Below, piece after piece: positions 1 through 8,242 of a DNA stretch of 64,000 bases. Every line of letters starts with the position of its first letter. Position 1 is the first letter of the stretch. A model generated the notes under the pieces. It was given only the letters and a program-made list of their open reading frames with translations, ran no database searches and had not been told where the DNA came from. The stretch lies in NCBI RefSeq assembly GCF_002020135.1, contig NZ_MPZS01000001.1, positions 1,364,001-1,428,000 on the forward strand, in the 5' to 3' direction. Source of the DNA: Thioclava marina (lineage in GTDB: Bacteria; Pseudomonadota; Alphaproteobacteria; Rhodobacterales; Rhodobacteraceae). Both the position numbers and the translations under genes were made by a program.

Positions 1-35
1 TTTTCCAGAAGGCAGGCAGGTTCGAACGCAGGAGT

Positions 36-96
36 GGGGGCGCTGCCCCCGTCGCCTGACGGCGCCTCCCCCGAGATATTTGGATCAAGAAGAAGG
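36..96 (-). repeat. Composite intergenic element, copy 1
   Basis: Read away from the poxB stop on the minus strand, this stretch has three parts. First is a 29-base block (68-96) that matches the copy at 31114-31142 in 28 of 29 positions. Next is a small hairpin with CGCC/GGCG arms at 53-64, and then a G/C hairpin GGGGGC-AGC-GCCCCC at 36-50. It begins one base after the poxB stop codon, so it may serve as the 3' end of that transcript. There is no long T-run, so intrinsic termination is an inference. The window edge hides whatever gene lies to the left. Confidence 0.6.
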
Positions 97-97
97 C

Positions 98-1813
98 TCA
101 GCGCAGGAAGTTGTCGCGCATCAGCGACACGACCTCGTCCGCGCGCCCGTTGAGCACCGCCTTCACACCGAAAAGCGCGGTCGAGGCGACCTGGGAAGGT
201 TCGATTTTCGGCGGCATGACCAACTCCATCCGGCTCACTTTCACATCGAGCAATGCCGGGCCGGGGGCGGCGAGCCATTCGGTCATCGCGGCCTCGAGAT
301 CGTCGGCCGTCTCGACCCGCGCGCCCTGCATCCCGATCGCCCGCGCCATGGTGCCGAAATCGGGATTGTGCAACTCGGTGAAAGCGTCGAGCATTCCCTC
401 GACGCGCTGCTCCATCTCGACGAAGCCGAGCGAGGCGTTGTTGAAGATCAGCAGCTTCACCGGGAGTTTTCCCTGCACCAGCGTCAGCAGATCGCCCATC
501 AGCATCGTCATGCCACCATCACCGCACATCGCAATCACCTGGCGGTCGGGATAGGCTTTCTGAATGCCAAGCGCCTGCGGATAGGCATTGGCCATCGTGC
601 CGTGCAAGAGGCTTGTGAGAAAGCGGCGCTCGCCATTGGCCGAAAGGTGGCGCAGCAACCAGACCATGGGCGAGCCGCCGTCAGCGGTGAAGATCGCGTC
701 TTTTGCCGCGAGCCGGTCCAGCGTCTCGGTCAGATGCTGCGGGTGGATCAGGCTTGGATCGGGTTCCTCGGCGCTTTCCAGATAGCCCTTGAGATCTTCG
801 GCATAGGATTTGAGCGCGCGGTTAAGATGCCTGCCATGCTCGCGCGGCGTCAGGCGCGGCAAGAGTGCGTCAATCGTGTCGCCGACATCGCCCACAAGCC
901 CCAGATTGACCGGCGCGCGGCGGCCGAGGCGGGTGGGGTCGATATCGACCTGCACGATCCGGGCCTTGCCGGGATAGAACTGGGTATAGGCGAAATCGGA
1001 GCCGAGGCAGAGCAACAGATCGCAATCGCCGACCGCTTGCATCCCGGCGCGATTGCCGAGGATTCCGGTCATGCCGACATTATTCGGCATGTCGGGTTCG
1101 ATGAATTCCTTGGCGCGCGTGGTATGGGCGACGGGGGCCGCGAGACGCTCCGAGAGAGCGCGGATCTGCGCCGCCGCGCCCCTCGCGCCGATACCTGCAT
1201 AGATCGTGATACGCTCGGCCGCCTCGATCATTGCGGCAAGCGCGTCGATCTCGGCCTCGGAGGGGCGGATCACCGGATCAGGGCGATGGACATCCCAAGG
1301 CAGATCGTCCGAAGCAGTCTCGCGGAACATGTCCCCATTCACGACCACCACCGCCACGCCATGACGGGTCAGCGCCGCCTGCGCGGCCTGGGCCACGATC
1401 CGGCGGGCCTGATCGGGATGCGAGATCTTCTCGCAGAACACCGAGGTTTGCTCATAGATCTTCTTCTGATCGACCTCTTGCGGGAAACCCAGACCCTCCT
1501 CGGCCCGCGCGATATTCGACGCGATCAGCACGACAGGCGCACCGTTGCGATGGCTCTCGAAGATGCCGTTGACGAAATGGAGACTTCCCGGCCCGGTCGT
1601 GCCCGCGCAGACCGACAATTCGCCCGTCATGTAGCTTTCCCCGCCCGCGGCGAGCGCGCCCACCTCTTCGTGGCGCACATGAACCCAGTCGAGATCGGAG
1701 CGGCGCACCGCATCGGTGAAATGGTTGATCGTGTCGCCCACGATGCCATAGACCCGCCGCGCGCCCGCGGCGACCAGCGTGTCTGCGATGATGTCGGAAA
1801 CGGTCTTGCTCAT
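98..1813 (-). CDS. poxB: Pyruvate dehydrogenase (quinone) / pyruvate oxidase PoxB
   Basis: This is a thiamine-diphosphate enzyme predicted to decarboxylate pyruvate to acetate and CO2 and pass electrons to the quinone pool at the inner membrane. Its 571 residues match the usual PoxB length (E. coli 572). It has an N-terminal TPP pyrimidine domain with the RHEE motif at residues 47-50 (catalytic Glu), a central FAD-type domain, and a C-terminal TPP domain with GDGG at 431-434 followed by NN near 458. The extreme C-terminus (ending in LR after a GRxDEV-type stretch) resembles the lipid-activated tail of E. coli PoxB rather than acetolactate synthase. It starts one base after the stop of the upstream glutamate-synthase-like gene, so the two are very likely co-transcribed. 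Acetolactate synthase is the main alternative and is less likely. Confidence 0.88.
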   Translation of the reverse strand: MSKTVSDIIADTLVAAGARRVYGIVGDTINHFTDAVRRSDLDWVHVRHEEVGALAAGGESYMTGELSVCAGTTGPGSLHFVNGIFESHRNGAPVVLIASNIARAEEGLGFPQEVDQKKIYEQTSVFCEKISHPDQARRIVAQAAQAALTRHGVAVVVVNGDMFRETASDDLPWDVHRPDPVIRPSEAEIDALAAMIEAAERITIYAGIGARGAAAQIRALSERLAAPVAHTTRAKEFIEPDMPNNVGMTGILGNRAGMQAVGDCDLLLCLGSDFAYTQFYPGKARIVQVDIDPTRLGRRAPVNLGLVGDVGDTIDALLPRLTPREHGRHLNRALKSYAEDLKGYLESAEEPDPSLIHPQHLTETLDRLAAKDAIFTADGGSPMVWLLRHLSANGERRFLTSLLHGTMANAYPQALGIQKAYPDRQVIAMCGDGGMTMLMGDLLTLVQGKLPVKLLIFNNASLGFVEMEQRVEGMLDAFTELHNPDFGTMARAIGMQGARVETADDLEAAMTEWLAAPGPALLDVKVSRMELVMPPKIEPSQVASTALFGVKAVLNGRADEVVSLMRDNFLR

Positions 1814-1814
1814 G

Positions 1815-3470
1815 TCAGGCCTCTTTCAAATGCGAATTGTGGTGAAGGCTGGTGCGTGCACGTCCCAGATCAGTGCGCGGCTTGAAACTGTCGGGATCGG
1901 CCGCCGCCCACCAATCGGCGTAATCGGTGCTGCCGGGATCATCGTTGAGGACGCCCTCGGGCAGGAAGGGATAGACCTTGTCGATGGTGCGCGCCTGCGT
2001 CACGCCGATCCGGTGCACGATGTGATGGGGTTCGAGTTCGCGTGGATGCCTGAGGCCAGCCGAGGCGGTGATCTCGCTCAGCGCCTCGACGGTCTTGCGG
2101 TGGAACCGAGCGGCGCGTTCGCCCTGCACCTCGGGAACGAGACCGCGCTGGCGGCGCGGATCCTGGGTGGTGACGCCGGTGGGGCAGGTTCCGAGATGGC
2201 AGCGCTGCGCCTGGATGCAGCCGATCGAGAACATGAAGGCGCGCGCCGCGTTGCACCAATCCGCACCGATGGCGAGGTTGTGGGCAAGACCGTAGCCCGA
2301 ATAGACCTTGCCCGAGGCGGCAAGACGCACCTTGTCCTTCACCCCTGCCCCGACCAGCGCGTTGCGCATCACGATAAGCCCGTCGATCAGCGGCATCCCC
2401 ACATGATCGGACAACTCGAGCGGTGCCGCACCGGTGCCGCCCTCAGCCCCGTCGACCACGATGAAATCGGGGAAAATGCCGGTCTTCTGCATCGCCTTCA
2501 CAAGCGCGAAGGCCTCGTGCGGCTGGCCAATGCATAGCTTCAGCCCGACCGGCTTGCCCCCTGACAGATCGCGCATTCTCGCGGCGAATTCCATCATCTC
2601 TGCGGGCGTCTTGAAGGCCTTGTGGCCGCGCGGGCTCAGGCAGTCCTGATGGGCGGGGACCTTGCGGGTTTCAGCGATCTCCCGCGTGACCTTCGCTGCC
2701 GGGAGCAAGCCACCATGTCCCGGTTTCGCGCCCTGGCTGAGCTTGATCTCGGTCATCTTGACCTGATCGCGGCTGGCCTGTTCGGCGAAAAGCGAGGGGT
2801 CGAAATTTCCACCCTTGTCGCGCGCACCGAAATAGCCCGAGCCCAGCTCCCAGACGATGTCACCGCCGTGCTTTTGGTGATAGGGCGAGAAGCCACCCTC
2901 GCCGGTGTCGTGGTAGAACCCGCCGTGCTTGGCGCCCCAGTTGAGCGCCTCGACCGCATTGGCCGAAAGCGCTCCGAAACTCATCGCCGAGATGTTGAGC
3001 ACCGAGGCCGAATAGGGTTTCGCGCATTGCTCATTGCCGACGGTGACGCGCGGGTCGGTATCGGGATCGTCTGCGGGGGCGATGGAATGGTTCACCCACT
3101 GGTATTCTTCGCCTGCGACATCGCGTTCCGTGCCGAAAGGATGGGTGTCGGTCTCGCCGCGGGCGCGGGCATGGACGAGGTTGCGCGCCTCGTAGGGGTA
3201 GGGTTTCCCCTCCAGATCGCCCTCGACGATATAGGCGCGCAGGAAGGGGCGCAGGTCGTAGAACAGCCAGCGCAGGCGGGCGGCGACCGGATAATTCCGG
3301 GTGATCGTCCAGCGCTTCTGGAAATAGTCATAAAGCCCGAGCGCCACCACCGGCAGGGTGACCAGCAAAAGGATCAGCCACCATGGGCTGATCCAGACAG
3401 CCAGCGCGAGCGCCAGCAGGCTCAGGCAGAGTGCCGCGAGGGGGACGATATTGCGCAAGATCGCGTTCAT
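1815..3470 (-). CDS. FMN-binding glutamate synthase family protein, membrane anchored
   Basis: This 551-residue protein holds only the FMN/Fe-S synthase (GltS/GOGAT) domain of glutamate synthase; the glutamine amidotransferase domain is absent. Residues 8-45 form one or two hydrophobic segments, so the catalytic domain is probably tethered to the inner membrane. The FMN/2-oxoglutarate loop GAEGGTG lies at 341-347, and the [3Fe-4S] ligands C418, C424 and C429 have the C-x5-C-x4-C spacing. The start is supported by a GAGGAG ribosome site just upstream of 3470. Related stand-alone proteins are widespread, but their physiological reaction is not settled: ammonia-dependent glutamate synthesis or another flavin redox reaction are both possible. 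Tight coupling to poxB is consistent with a quinone-linked or overflow-metabolism role, which is inference. Confidence 0.8.
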   Translation of the reverse strand: MNAILRNIVPLAALCLSLLALALAVWISPWWLILLLVTLPVVALGLYDYFQKRWTITRNYPVAARLRWLFYDLRPFLRAYIVEGDLEGKPYPYEARNLVHARARGETDTHPFGTERDVAGEEYQWVNHSIAPADDPDTDPRVTVGNEQCAKPYSASVLNISAMSFGALSANAVEALNWGAKHGGFYHDTGEGGFSPYHQKHGGDIVWELGSGYFGARDKGGNFDPSLFAEQASRDQVKMTEIKLSQGAKPGHGGLLPAAKVTREIAETRKVPAHQDCLSPRGHKAFKTPAEMMEFAARMRDLSGGKPVGLKLCIGQPHEAFALVKAMQKTGIFPDFIVVDGAEGGTGAAPLELSDHVGMPLIDGLIVMRNALVGAGVKDKVRLAASGKVYSGYGLAHNLAIGADWCNAARAFMFSIGCIQAQRCHLGTCPTGVTTQDPRRQRGLVPEVQGERAARFHRKTVEALSEITASAGLRHPRELEPHHIVHRIGVTQARTIDKVYPFLPEGVLNDDPGSTDYADWWAAADPDSFKPRTDLGRARTSLHHNSHLKEA

Positions 3471-3500
3471 GATCTCCTCCTCGCGGCATTCGGTACGTGA

Positions 3501-3686
3501 TCAGGTGAGCGCCTGATTGCCTTTGGGGCCCGCGACGAGCCAGATCACGAAGCCAAGAAGCGGCAGGATGACGATCAACAAGATCCAGAGCACTTTCGAG
3601 CCGGTGGACGCACCGGAGCTCAGGATCGAAACGATGGCCCAGATATCGAGAATGAGGACGACGAGGCCCCCGATCATGCTCAGCAT
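3501..3686 (-). CDS. Small PLDc_N-type membrane protein, 61 aa
   Basis: A 61-residue protein with two predicted membrane helices (about 3-22 and 32-52), with a WxLxVI-x-P-x-x-G pattern in the second, as in the phospholipase D-nuclease N-terminal (PLDc_N) small membrane family. The much longer open frame extending upstream is not real. ATG at 3686 is preceded by a strong AAGGAG site at 3694-3699, and the coding character changes there. It lies 30 bases upstream of the glutamate-synthase-like gene on the same strand and may head that operon. The function is unknown; similar short proteins are often stress-induced membrane peptides. Confidence 0.75.
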   Translation of the reverse strand: MLSMIGGLVVLILDIWAIVSILSSGASTGSKVLWILLIVILPLLGFVIWLVAGPKGNQALT

Positions 3687-3731
3687 GGGGTATCTCCTTT
3701 CCGTGTCAGGTTGGAAAGGAAACCCGCGTGT

Positions 3732-3759
3732 CGGGCGCTTTGTTCCGCGCAAACGCCCG
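3732..3759 (-). terminator. Stem-loop downstream of the first RND operon
   Basis: The arms CGGGCG (3732-3737) and CGCCCG (3754-3759) are extended by TTTG/CAAA inside. It lies 32 bases beyond the stop of the RND pump on the same strand. There is no T-run after it, so it may be Rho-assisted or an mRNA 3'-end stabiliser. Confidence 0.4.
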
Positions 3760-3790
3760 TTCAAGCCGAAGTGATCGCTGCCCCCGAGGC

Positions 3791-6700
3791 TCAGCGCCCC
3801 GGGGTCAGCTTGCGCACGATCACGTAGAAGGCCGGCACCATGAAGACACCGATGAAGGTCGCCGCCGCCATGCCGCCCAGCACGCCGATGCCGATCGCGT
3901 TTTGCGCCGCCGCCCCTGCCCCCGTCGCGATTGCCAGGGGCACCACGCCGAGCATGAAGGCCAGCGAGGTCATCAGGATCGGTCGCAGGCGCAGCCGCGC
4001 GGCCTCGACGGTCGCCGCAACCAGCTCCTTGCCCTCGGCCTCGAGGTTGCGCGCGAATTCCACGATCAGGATCGCGTTCTTCGCGGCAAGGCCGATTGTC
4101 GTCAGGATACCCACCTTGAAATAGACGTCGTTCGACTGCCCGAAGACCCAGGCGGCGCCCAGTGCCCCCAGGACCCCCACCGGCACGGCGAGCATCACCG
4201 AAAGCGGGATAGACCAACTCTCGTAGAGCGCCGCGAGGCAGAGGAAGACCACCAGTACAGAGAGCGCGTAGAGGTAGGGCGCCTGATCGCCCGATTGCCG
4301 CTCCTGATAGCTGAGCCCCGTCCAGGCGATGCCGTAACCGCCGGGGAGGTCGCTCACCAGCTGCTCCATCGCATCCATCGCCGCGCCAGAGCTCGCGCTC
4401 TCCGAGGCCTGCCCCGAGATCTCGATCGCGTTGGTGGCATTGTAGCGCGACAATTTCGGCGCGACCGAGACCCATTTCGTCGTCATGAAGGCCGAGAAGG
4501 GCACCATCTCTCCGCTGGAGTTGCGCGCATACCAGCCGTCGATATCCTCGGGCTGCATCCGATAGGGCGCGTCCGCCTGCACGATGACCGGGCGGAGGTT
4601 GCCGTCGAGATCGAAGTCATTGACGGACTTGCCCGCGAAGATCACCGAAAGCAGCGAGTTGAGACTGCTCAGCGTCAGGCCGAAGCTCTCGGCCTTCTGC
4701 TGGTCGATGTCGAGCTGCAGCGCCGCCTTGTTCTCGTCGCCGCTGACGCGGACGTTGCTCAGGTTCGGGTTGGTTTTCGCTGCGGCCACGAGTTGGTCGG
4801 CGGCCTCCTTGAGCGCGTCGGTTCCGTTATTGGCCTGATCGACCAGATACATCTGGAAGCCCGAGGTGTTGCCGATGCCACGGATCGCGGGCGGTTGCAG
4901 GAAGAACACCTGGCCCGCGCGCAGCCCCGCGAAATGGGCATTGGCCCGTGCGGCAATGGCGGCAGCAGTCTGGTCCGCGCCGGTGCGTTCGTCGAAATCC
5001 TTGAGCTTGGTGAAGACCATCGCGGTATTCTGTCCGCTGCCCCCAAAAGAGAACCCGAGCGTCGCGAAAACCGAGGCCACGTCGGATTTCTCCTGCGTGA
5101 GCATGTAATCGGTGATCTGGTCCACCACGTCGGAGGTCTGCGCCGTGGTCGAGCCTTCCGAGAGGGTCACCATCGCCATCAGCACGCCCTGATCCTCGCT
5201 GGGCAGGAAAGACGAAGGCAGCCGCGTGGCCACGCCCCAGGCCGAAGCCAGCACCAGAACAAGCACCAGCGCCATTGCGAAAGGCTTGCGCAGGATACGC
5301 GCAACGGACGAGGAATAGCCCGACTGCACCTTGCCGAAGCCCGCGTTGAAGGCGCGCGCCGGCGCGATCGCTCGGCCCGTCGCGGGACGCAGCAGCTTTG
5401 CCGCAAGCGCGGGCGTGAGGATCAGCGCGACCACGGCCGAGAGCACCATGGCGGTGATGATCGTCACCGAGAATTGCCGGTAGATCACCCCGGTCGACCC
5501 CGGAAAGAAGGCCATCGGCAGGAACACCGCCGAAAGGACCAACGCCACGCCCACCAGCGCGCCGGTGATTTGCGACATGCTCTTCTCGGTCGCCCGGAGC
5601 GGGCTGAGGCCCTCTTCCTCCATCACCCGCTCGACGTTTTCCACAACGACGATCGCGTCGTCGACCAGAAGGCCGATCGCCAGAACCATCGCGAACATCG
5701 TCAGCGTATTGATCGAATAGCCCGCGACCAGCAGCACCGCGAAAGTGCCCATCAGCACCACCGGCACCGCGACGATGGGGATCAGCGTCGCGCGCCATTT
5801 CTGCAAGAACACGAGGATCACCAGCAGAACCAGCACGATCGCTTCGGCCAGCGTGTGATAAACCTTCTCGATCGACAGCTCGACGAAGGGCGAGGTGTCA
5901 TAGGCCACCTGGAACTCCACGCCCTCGGGCAGGGACGGCGCCAGACGCGCAAGCGTCGCGCGCACCGCACTCGCCGTATCGACCGCATTCGCCCCGTTCG
6001 CGAGATTGACGCCGAAGCCCGCCGCATTCTGGCTGTTGAACTTCGACCTGGAACCGTAATCCTCCTGCCCGATCTCGATCCGCGCGACATCGCCCAGATA
6101 GACGGCCGAACCGTCGCTCTCGGTCTTGAGCAGGATTTTCTCGAACTGCTCGACCGAGGTGAGCTGGCTTTGCGCGGTGATCGTCGCGGTGAATTGCTGG
6201 CCTTCAGTCGTCGGCAGATCACCGAGTGACCCGACCGAGACAGTCGTGTTCTGTGCCTGCACCGCCGAAGTCACGTCGTTGGGCGTCAGCTGATATTGTT
6301 CAAGCCTGTAGGGATCGAGCCAAACCCGCATCGCATAGCCCGAGCCGAACACATTGAGACCGCCGACGCCAGTGGTACGCTCGATCGCCCCCTTGATCTC
6401 GGTATCGAGGATATTGCCCAGCTCAACGGTCGAGAACCGCCCGTCGGTCGAGACCAGCGCGCCGACCATCAGGATATCGGAGGACGACCGCGAGACGCTC
6501 ACCCCGGAGCTTTGCACCGCATCGGGCAGCGTGCTTTCGACCTTGCGGATCTTGGTCTGCACCTCGTTCTCGGCGTCGATCGGATCGACAGAACCGTCGA
6601 ACGTGATCGTGACGCGCGACGATCCCTGCTGCGACGAGCTCTCCATGTAGAGCATCCCGTCGAGCCCGGTCAGCGCATCCTCGATCGGTGTGGTGACCGA

Positions 6701-6877
6701 GTTCTCGACCGCCGCCGCCGTCGCGCCGGAGTAACTGGCAGAGATCCGGATCGTGGTGGGCGCCACCTCGGGATATTGCGAGACGGGCAGTTGGGTGATC
6801 GCATAGCCACCGGCGAGGATCGTCACCAGCGCGAGCACGATCGCGAAGACGGGGCGGTGAATGAAGAAGCGGATCAT
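3791..6877 (-). CDS. RND multidrug efflux pump, inner-membrane subunit (AcrB/MexB-like)
   Basis: A 1028-residue proton-driven resistance-nodulation-division (HAE1) transporter. It starts with the typical FFIHRPVFA first helix, followed by a large periplasmic porter domain, helices 2-6, a second periplasmic half and helices 8-12. The proton-relay aspartate pair lies in the LLVDDAIVVVENVER stretch of helix 4 (around residue 405). The length matches AcrB (1049) and MexB (1046). The adaptor gene ends 6 bases upstream, so the two form an operon. No outer-membrane TolC-type partner is in the window, so the pump probably uses one encoded elsewhere. The substrate cannot be deduced; drugs, detergents or biocides are typical. 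Confidence 0.92.
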   Translation of the reverse strand: MIRFFIHRPVFAIVLALVTILAGGYAITQLPVSQYPEVAPTTIRISASYSGATAAAVENSVTTPIEDALTGLDGMLYMESSSQQGSSRVTITFDGSVDPIDAENEVQTKIRKVESTLPDAVQSSGVSVSRSSSDILMVGALVSTDGRFSTVELGNILDTEIKGAIERTTGVGGLNVFGSGYAMRVWLDPYRLEQYQLTPNDVTSAVQAQNTTVSVGSLGDLPTTEGQQFTATITAQSQLTSVEQFEKILLKTESDGSAVYLGDVARIEIGQEDYGSRSKFNSQNAAGFGVNLANGANAVDTASAVRATLARLAPSLPEGVEFQVAYDTSPFVELSIEKVYHTLAEAIVLVLLVILVFLQKWRATLIPIVAVPVVLMGTFAVLLVAGYSINTLTMFAMVLAIGLLVDDAIVVVENVERVMEEEGLSPLRATEKSMSQITGALVGVALVLSAVFLPMAFFPGSTGVIYRQFSVTIITAMVLSAVVALILTPALAAKLLRPATGRAIAPARAFNAGFGKVQSGYSSSVARILRKPFAMALVLVLVLASAWGVATRLPSSFLPSEDQGVLMAMVTLSEGSTTAQTSDVVDQITDYMLTQEKSDVASVFATLGFSFGGSGQNTAMVFTKLKDFDERTGADQTAAAIAARANAHFAGLRAGQVFFLQPPAIRGIGNTSGFQMYLVDQANNGTDALKEAADQLVAAAKTNPNLSNVRVSGDENKAALQLDIDQQKAESFGLTLSSLNSLLSVIFAGKSVNDFDLDGNLRPVIVQADAPYRMQPEDIDGWYARNSSGEMVPFSAFMTTKWVSVAPKLSRYNATNAIEISGQASESASSGAAMDAMEQLVSDLPGGYGIAWTGLSYQERQSGDQAPYLYALSVLVVFLCLAALYESWSIPLSVMLAVPVGVLGALGAAWVFGQSNDVYFKVGILTTIGLAAKNAILIVEFARNLEAEGKELVAATVEAARLRLRPILMTSLAFMLGVVPLAIATGAGAAAQNAIGIGVLGGMAAATFIGVFMVPAFYVIVRKLTPGR

Positions 6878-6883
6878 CTGGGT

Positions 6884-8068
6884 TCACTCCGCCTTGGCGG
6901 TGGTATCCGCCGGGGCTGCGTCTTTCACGACACCCTCGGCGTTGATCGTCACCGGCACTGTCTTGATCTCGGCCCCGTCGCGCAGGTTCTTCAGCCCGTC
7001 GAGGATCACCTCATCGCCGGATGCGACGCCGCCCGTCACGATCCAAGCGTTCTGATAGGTGCCCGCCGTGCTCAGCGTCACCTTCTTCGCCTTGCCATCC
7101 GCCTCGATATAAGCCGAGAGCGAGCCGTCACCCTCCCGCGTCGTCGCGCGCTGCGGCACGAGGATCGCCTGCGTCGTCCCCAGAGTGATCTTCGCGCGCA
7201 GGAATTGCCCCGGCATGATCAGCCGCTCGGGATTGTCGAACTTGAAGCGGAAATCGACCGTTCCGGTGGTCGAGGACACCGTCGCGCCGGGACTGATCAG
7301 CGTGCCGGTCCCGTCATATTCCTCCCCCGTTTCCAAGAGCAGCGAGACCTTGAGCTCCTCGCCGCGCTGAAGCGTACCCTGGCTGATACGCTGGCGCACC
7401 CGCATGATCCGCGCCGAGCTTTCCGAGACATCGACATAGATCGGATCGAGCCGCGTCACCGTGGTCAGCGCATCCGTCTGGTTCGCCGTCACCAGCGAAC
7501 CCACCGAGACCTGCGCCACATCCGGCACCCCGTCGATCGGCGAGCGGATCACCGTGCGGTCAAGATTGAGCTGGGCGGTTTGCAGATCGGCCTGCGCGGT
7601 CAGAAGCGACGCCTTGGCCTGCGCCAGCGTGACCTGCGCACTTTCCAGGTCGCTGATCGAGACAGAGGTCTGTTCGAGCTTGGTGTAGCGGTCCACCTGC
7701 GCCTGCGCGGCCTTCACATTGGCCTCGGCGCTGGCTCTCTCGGCCTGCGCGGCGGTGAGTTCGGCCCGGTAGGTGTCGTCATCGATATGGAAAAGCGGAT
7801 CGCCCGTCTTCACCCGGTGACCGGCCTCATAATCGATCGAGGCGATGGTGCCCGCCACACGCGGTCGGATATCGGTCTGCTCATAGGCCACCGCGCGGCC
7901 CGGCAGGGTGACGATATAGGGCACAGCCTGGGTCTGAACCTGCATCACGCCGACCTCGGTCGGCGCGCTGGCTGCACCGGACACCCCTTGCGCAAAGGCT
8001 GCGACACTCATCACTCCACTCGCCAGCGCCGCCAAAACCGCGCGCCGTGCCATTGCACCAAAGCCCAT
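6884..8068 (-). CDS. RND efflux periplasmic adaptor (AcrA/MexA-like)
   Basis: A membrane-fusion protein linking the downstream RND pump to an outer-membrane channel. ATG at 8068 is chosen (394 aa) over an in-frame ATG at 8101, because GGGGAG lies nine bases before 8068 while nothing resembling a ribosome site precedes 8101. The resulting protein begins with a signal-peptide-like hydrophobic stretch ending AFAQG near residue 28. It then has a lipoyl-like half (GTIASIDYEAGHRVKTGDPLF region), a coiled-coil hairpin rich in Ala/Gln (about residues 95-170), the second lipoyl half and a beta-barrel. There is no lipobox cysteine, so it is probably soluble in the periplasm or held by an uncleaved signal. 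Confidence 0.9.
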   Translation of the reverse strand: MGFGAMARRAVLAALASGVMSVAAFAQGVSGAASAPTEVGVMQVQTQAVPYIVTLPGRAVAYEQTDIRPRVAGTIASIDYEAGHRVKTGDPLFHIDDDTYRAELTAAQAERASAEANVKAAQAQVDRYTKLEQTSVSISDLESAQVTLAQAKASLLTAQADLQTAQLNLDRTVIRSPIDGVPDVAQVSVGSLVTANQTDALTTVTRLDPIYVDVSESSARIMRVRQRISQGTLQRGEELKVSLLLETGEEYDGTGTLISPGATVSSTTGTVDFRFKFDNPERLIMPGQFLRAKITLGTTQAILVPQRATTREGDGSLSAYIEADGKAKKVTLSTAGTYQNAWIVTGGVASGDEVILDGLKNLRDGAEIKTVPVTINAEGVVKDAAPADTTAKAE

Positions 8069-8199
8069 GCGTCCATTCTCCCCGTTCTTGTGCCGATCCA
8101 TTCCGGCGAATTGACCTCTCTTACGATAGCGGTCTCATTATCTGTCGCCACTTGAACGAGAGCGGCCATGCGCAGGGATCATGGCTCGACCACGCGAAA

Positions 8200-8217
8200 G
8201 GGGCGCCGAAGCGCCCC
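8200..8217 (-). terminator. Intrinsic terminator of the cpdB-like gene
   Basis: On the minus strand a perfect 7-bp GGGGCGC/GCGCCCC stem with a stable TTCG loop is followed by TTTC, 25 bases beyond the stop codon at 8243. It separates the nucleotidase from the RND operon further along the same strand. Confidence 0.65.
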
Positions 8218-8242
8218 ACGAAACCCATTATTTTCAAGTATA

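Noticed and set aside
80-1885. A 601-residue plus-strand open frame opposite poxB
   Set aside because: The minus strand encodes a full-length PoxB with all motifs; the plus frame has shadow composition only.
3501-4475. A 324-residue version of the small membrane protein
   Set aside because: The upstream part is antisense-like, low-complexity Gly/Arg and overlaps the RND pump; only the last 61 residues have a ribosome site and helices.
3728-6229. An 833-residue open frame on the plus strand opposite the first RND pump
   Set aside because: It is rich in Arg/His/Asp with no recognisable domain, and lies wholly antisense to a clear RND transporter. High GC makes such shadow frames common.
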